Assembly: GCA_964561535.1 (NCBI GenBank)
Contig: CAZLPZ010000005.1
Location: forward strand, 1-59,095
Direction of reading: 5' to 3'
DNA: 59,095 bases
DNA from: CAZLPZ01 sp964561535
Lineage (GTDB): Bacteria; Pseudomonadota; Alphaproteobacteria; Micavibrionales; Micavibrionaceae
Position numbers and translations under genes: made by a program. Below, piece after piece: positions 57,261 through 59,095 of this stretch. The notes beneath the pieces are model-generated. The model had not been told where the DNA came from. It saw only the letters and a list, made by a program, of their open reading frames with translations, and searched no databases. Position 1 is the stretch's first letter, and each line of letters starts with the position of its first letter.

Positions 57261-58828
57261 TGCTCGAAGAACTCACTGAGCAGAACATGTCACGCCTGTT
57301 GGACGATCCGACATGGCGGATGTTCAGCGGACGCCTATACCAGATTATCGTCAAGGGAGACGACGATGATGCGGGGCTGGTTCTGCCATTCCTGCCGAAC
57401 ATCGCGCAGCGTCGATTGCTGGCCGCGTTGTGGAATCGCAACCTGGTGCTCAAGGCCCGGCAGCGCGGCATCACGACACTTATCGCCATCCTGTGGCTCG
57501 ATACTGCGCTGTTCAGCACGGAGCCCGTGCGCTGCGTCGTCATCGCGCACGAGAAAGACGCGGCTGAGTCGATATTCCGGGACAAGGTGGTATTCGCCTA
57601 CAACCGGCTGCCGGACATCGTGCGGGCTCAATTCCCCCTTGAAAAGAAGACCACGACAGAAATCCTGTTCGGTCACAACGGGGCATCGATCAAGGTGTCG
57701 ACGTCGGCCAGGTCTGGTACAGCGCACAGGCTGCACATCAGCGAGTTCGGGAAGATTTCGGCGAAGTATCCCGGCAAGGCTATTGAAGTGGTGTCTGGAT
57801 CGATACCAGCAGTGCCGACAACTGGCGTGGTGGTGATCGAATCGACAGCGGAGGGGCAGGACGGAAAATTCTACGACATGACGCAGCGCGCGATGGCGAT
57901 GCACGACGGCGGGCGAGTGCTGACGCCGAAAGATTACCGATTCCACTTCTTCGCGTGGTGGGATGCCAGGGAGTACGAACTTGATCCGGAAGGGGTGATC
58001 TTCACGGCGGCCGACAACGCCTACTTCTCGATGGTCGAGGCGAAGATTGGGCGGCAGATCAGTCTGCGCAAACGGGCGTGGTACGTAGTCACTAGGCAGT
58101 CTGACTTTTCCGACGACGCGCCGCTGATGTGGCGTGAGTATCCGTCGTTCGCAGAAGAGGCGTTCCAGGCAAGCACCGAGGGGTGCTACTACTCGGCTCA
58201 GATCACGGCCGCGCGCAAGTCTGGCCGAATCGTTCCGCAGCTTCCTGTGGTTGCCGCGCCGGTCAATTCGTTCTGGGACCTTGGGCGCGGCGACATGACT
58301 GCAATTTGGCTCCATCAGCGCGTAGGGCCCGAGAACCGTTTCATCAGGTACTACGAGGCCAGCGGAGAGGATTTGACGCACTACGCCTCATGGCTGCAGG
58401 CTCAGGGCGTCATTTTCGGTAGGCACTACCTGCCGCATGACGCGGAACACAAGCGCATGGGCACGAGCCCGGATACCAATAGGTCGCTCAAGGAGCAGCT
58501 AGAGGCTCTGATGCCTGGGCAGCTTGTGGAGGTTGTCCCGCGGGTGAGCAACCTCACTGCGGGAATCCAGGCGACGCGCAATGTATTCGCCACTTGCTGG
58601 TTCGACGAGACTTTTTGCGGGGAGGGCGTCAAGCGGCTGGCCGCCTACCGCAAGCGATGGGACCGCGTTCGAGGCTGTTGGATGTCCGAGCCTGAGCACA
58701 ACGACGATTCACACGGTTCCGACGCATTCAGGCAGTTCGGGCAGCTGGCTGACTCGGGAGAAGTGTTTTCGGTGGCCCAGCAAAGGGGGTCGACGTTCAG
58801 GCGCCGCGGGTCGGCGATGGCGGTGTGA
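57260..58828 (+). CDS. terL: Terminase large subunit
   Basis: The 522-residue packaging motor and nuclease starts at GTG with AGGAGGAG upstream. Residues 65-73 (KARQRGITT) form the divergent Walker A of this type. HRLHISEFGKI carries the Walker B acidic pair region, and STAEGQDGKF the coupling motif. The C-terminal nuclease has FWDLGRGDMTAIW and HDAEHKRMG, and ends with EHNDDSHGSDAFRQF, a typical metal-site end. The type of packaging (cos or pac) cannot be told from sequence. Confidence 0.93.
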   Translation: MLEELTEQNMSRLLDDPTWRMFSGRLYQIIVKGDDDDAGLVLPFLPNIAQRRLLAALWNRNLVLKARQRGITTLIAILWLDTALFSTEPVRCVVIAHEKDAAESIFRDKVVFAYNRLPDIVRAQFPLEKKTTTEILFGHNGASIKVSTSARSGTAHRLHISEFGKISAKYPGKAIEVVSGSIPAVPTTGVVVIESTAEGQDGKFYDMTQRAMAMHDGGRVLTPKDYRFHFFAWWDAREYELDPEGVIFTAADNAYFSMVEAKIGRQISLRKRAWYVVTRQSDFSDDAPLMWREYPSFAEEAFQASTEGCYYSAQITAARKSGRIVPQLPVVAAPVNSFWDLGRGDMTAIWLHQRVGPENRFIRYYEASGEDLTHYASWLQAQGVIFGRHYLPHDAEHKRMGTSPDTNRSLKEQLEALMPGQLVEVVPRVSNLTAGIQATRNVFATCWFDETFCGEGVKRLAAYRKRWDRVRGCWMSEPEHNDDSHGSDAFRQFGQLADSGEVFSVAQQRGSTFRRRGSAMAV

Positions 58829-58844
58829 GCGTGATGGACAATTT

Positions 58845-59051
58845 ATGACGCGATCCGAATTCGGCGCAACGATCCGAGAGTGGAGAATGAGATTCGGGAA
58901 GTGGCCTGGTCAAGACGTGACACCTACCGCCGGCGTGTTTCAAAGAGGGTTTGAAGCCGGGCTGGCCTATGCTCGGAAAGAGGAGCGCAATGTCAATGGG
59001 TGCGCTCGATGTTTTCCGGAACGACCAGACCATCCATCTCCGTTGGAATAG
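58845..59051 (+). CDS. Small protein after the terminase
   Basis: The 68-residue product has a helical centre (FQRGFEAGLAYARKEER) and a CARCFPER motif near the end. The stop lies in the terminal overlap, and on the circle the next gene (54-473) follows closely. Small proteins with a GFEAGL-like helix next to terminases are frequent and uncharacterised. The role is unknown. Confidence 0.62.
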   Translation: MTRSEFGATIREWRMRFGKWPGQDVTPTAGVFQRGFEAGLAYARKEERNVNGCARCFPERPDHPSPLE

Positions 59052-59095
59052 ACAAGCATGGCACCCTGCGCGCATCTCATCAGGGATCTCGCAAT
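59041..59095. repeat. Right copy of 55-bp terminal overlap
   Basis: Identical to bases 1-55. It closes the circle and should be counted once. Confidence 0.95.

Overview
The window is an essentially complete genome of a temperate, podovirus-like tailed phage. The first 55 bases recur exactly at the end, as expected when a circular or circularly permuted genome is cut at an arbitrary point by an assembler using 55-mers. Unique length is therefore about 59.0 kb. Portal, scaffold and capsid genes, a single giant gene coding for nearly 5,000 residues, and a lambda-like immunity region together resemble the Bcep22/BcepIL02 group of Burkholderia podoviruses (family knowledge, not tested here). A 49-bp piece of a tRNA-Val(GAC) gene beside the integrase, with high GC content, points to a proteobacterial host, most likely a betaproteobacterium.

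Layout on the circle. Plus strand from 56.7 kb through the junction to 35.5 kb is the late block: terminase small and large subunits, portal, acidic scaffold, a small CsrA-like protein, major capsid protein, probable decoration protein, head-tail adaptor, fibre and LamG-type adhesins, a probable beta-propeller tail protein, a Tyr/Trp-rich protein of lower GC, internal virion proteins, then the giant polyvalent gene and a one-TM protein. The giant gene carries an adenine-type DNA methyltransferase, a DEAH SNF2-like helicase, an HExxH zincin and an ADP-ribosyltransferase-like domain. It is split in this assembly by 100 Ns, but the flanks repeat the same 55 bases. Merging them restores one frame coding for 4,942 residues. 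Two small genes with good ribosome binding sites lie in the +1 frame inside its low-complexity linkers.

The minus-strand block from 35.8 to 47.2 kb starts at attP, integrase and excisionase. It continues through a run of small accessory genes (Lar-like zinc protein, GNAT, HNH nuclease, DNA-binding proteins) to a recombination module: Rad50-like ATPase, YfdQ/DUF2303, RecT and YqaJ exonuclease. The immunity region at 47.5-48.1 kb has a repressor with its own terminator. It is flanked by two divergent promoters that share the 14-base operator TTTGGAAGTCCTAA over their -10 regions. A cro-like gene appears to start at or next to the transcription start.

The rightward early block, 48.06-56.7 kb, is a tightly coupled chain of mostly ATGA-overlapping small genes. 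It includes a VRR-NUC nuclease, a BRO-type antirepressor behind a structured leader RNA with a leader ORF, and a replication initiator gene with palindromic repeats that may be the origin. I recognised no endolysin or spanin gene. The most promising new biology is the pair of nested genes in the giant gene, the structured leader of the antirepressor, and the CsrA homologue placed directly before the capsid gene.
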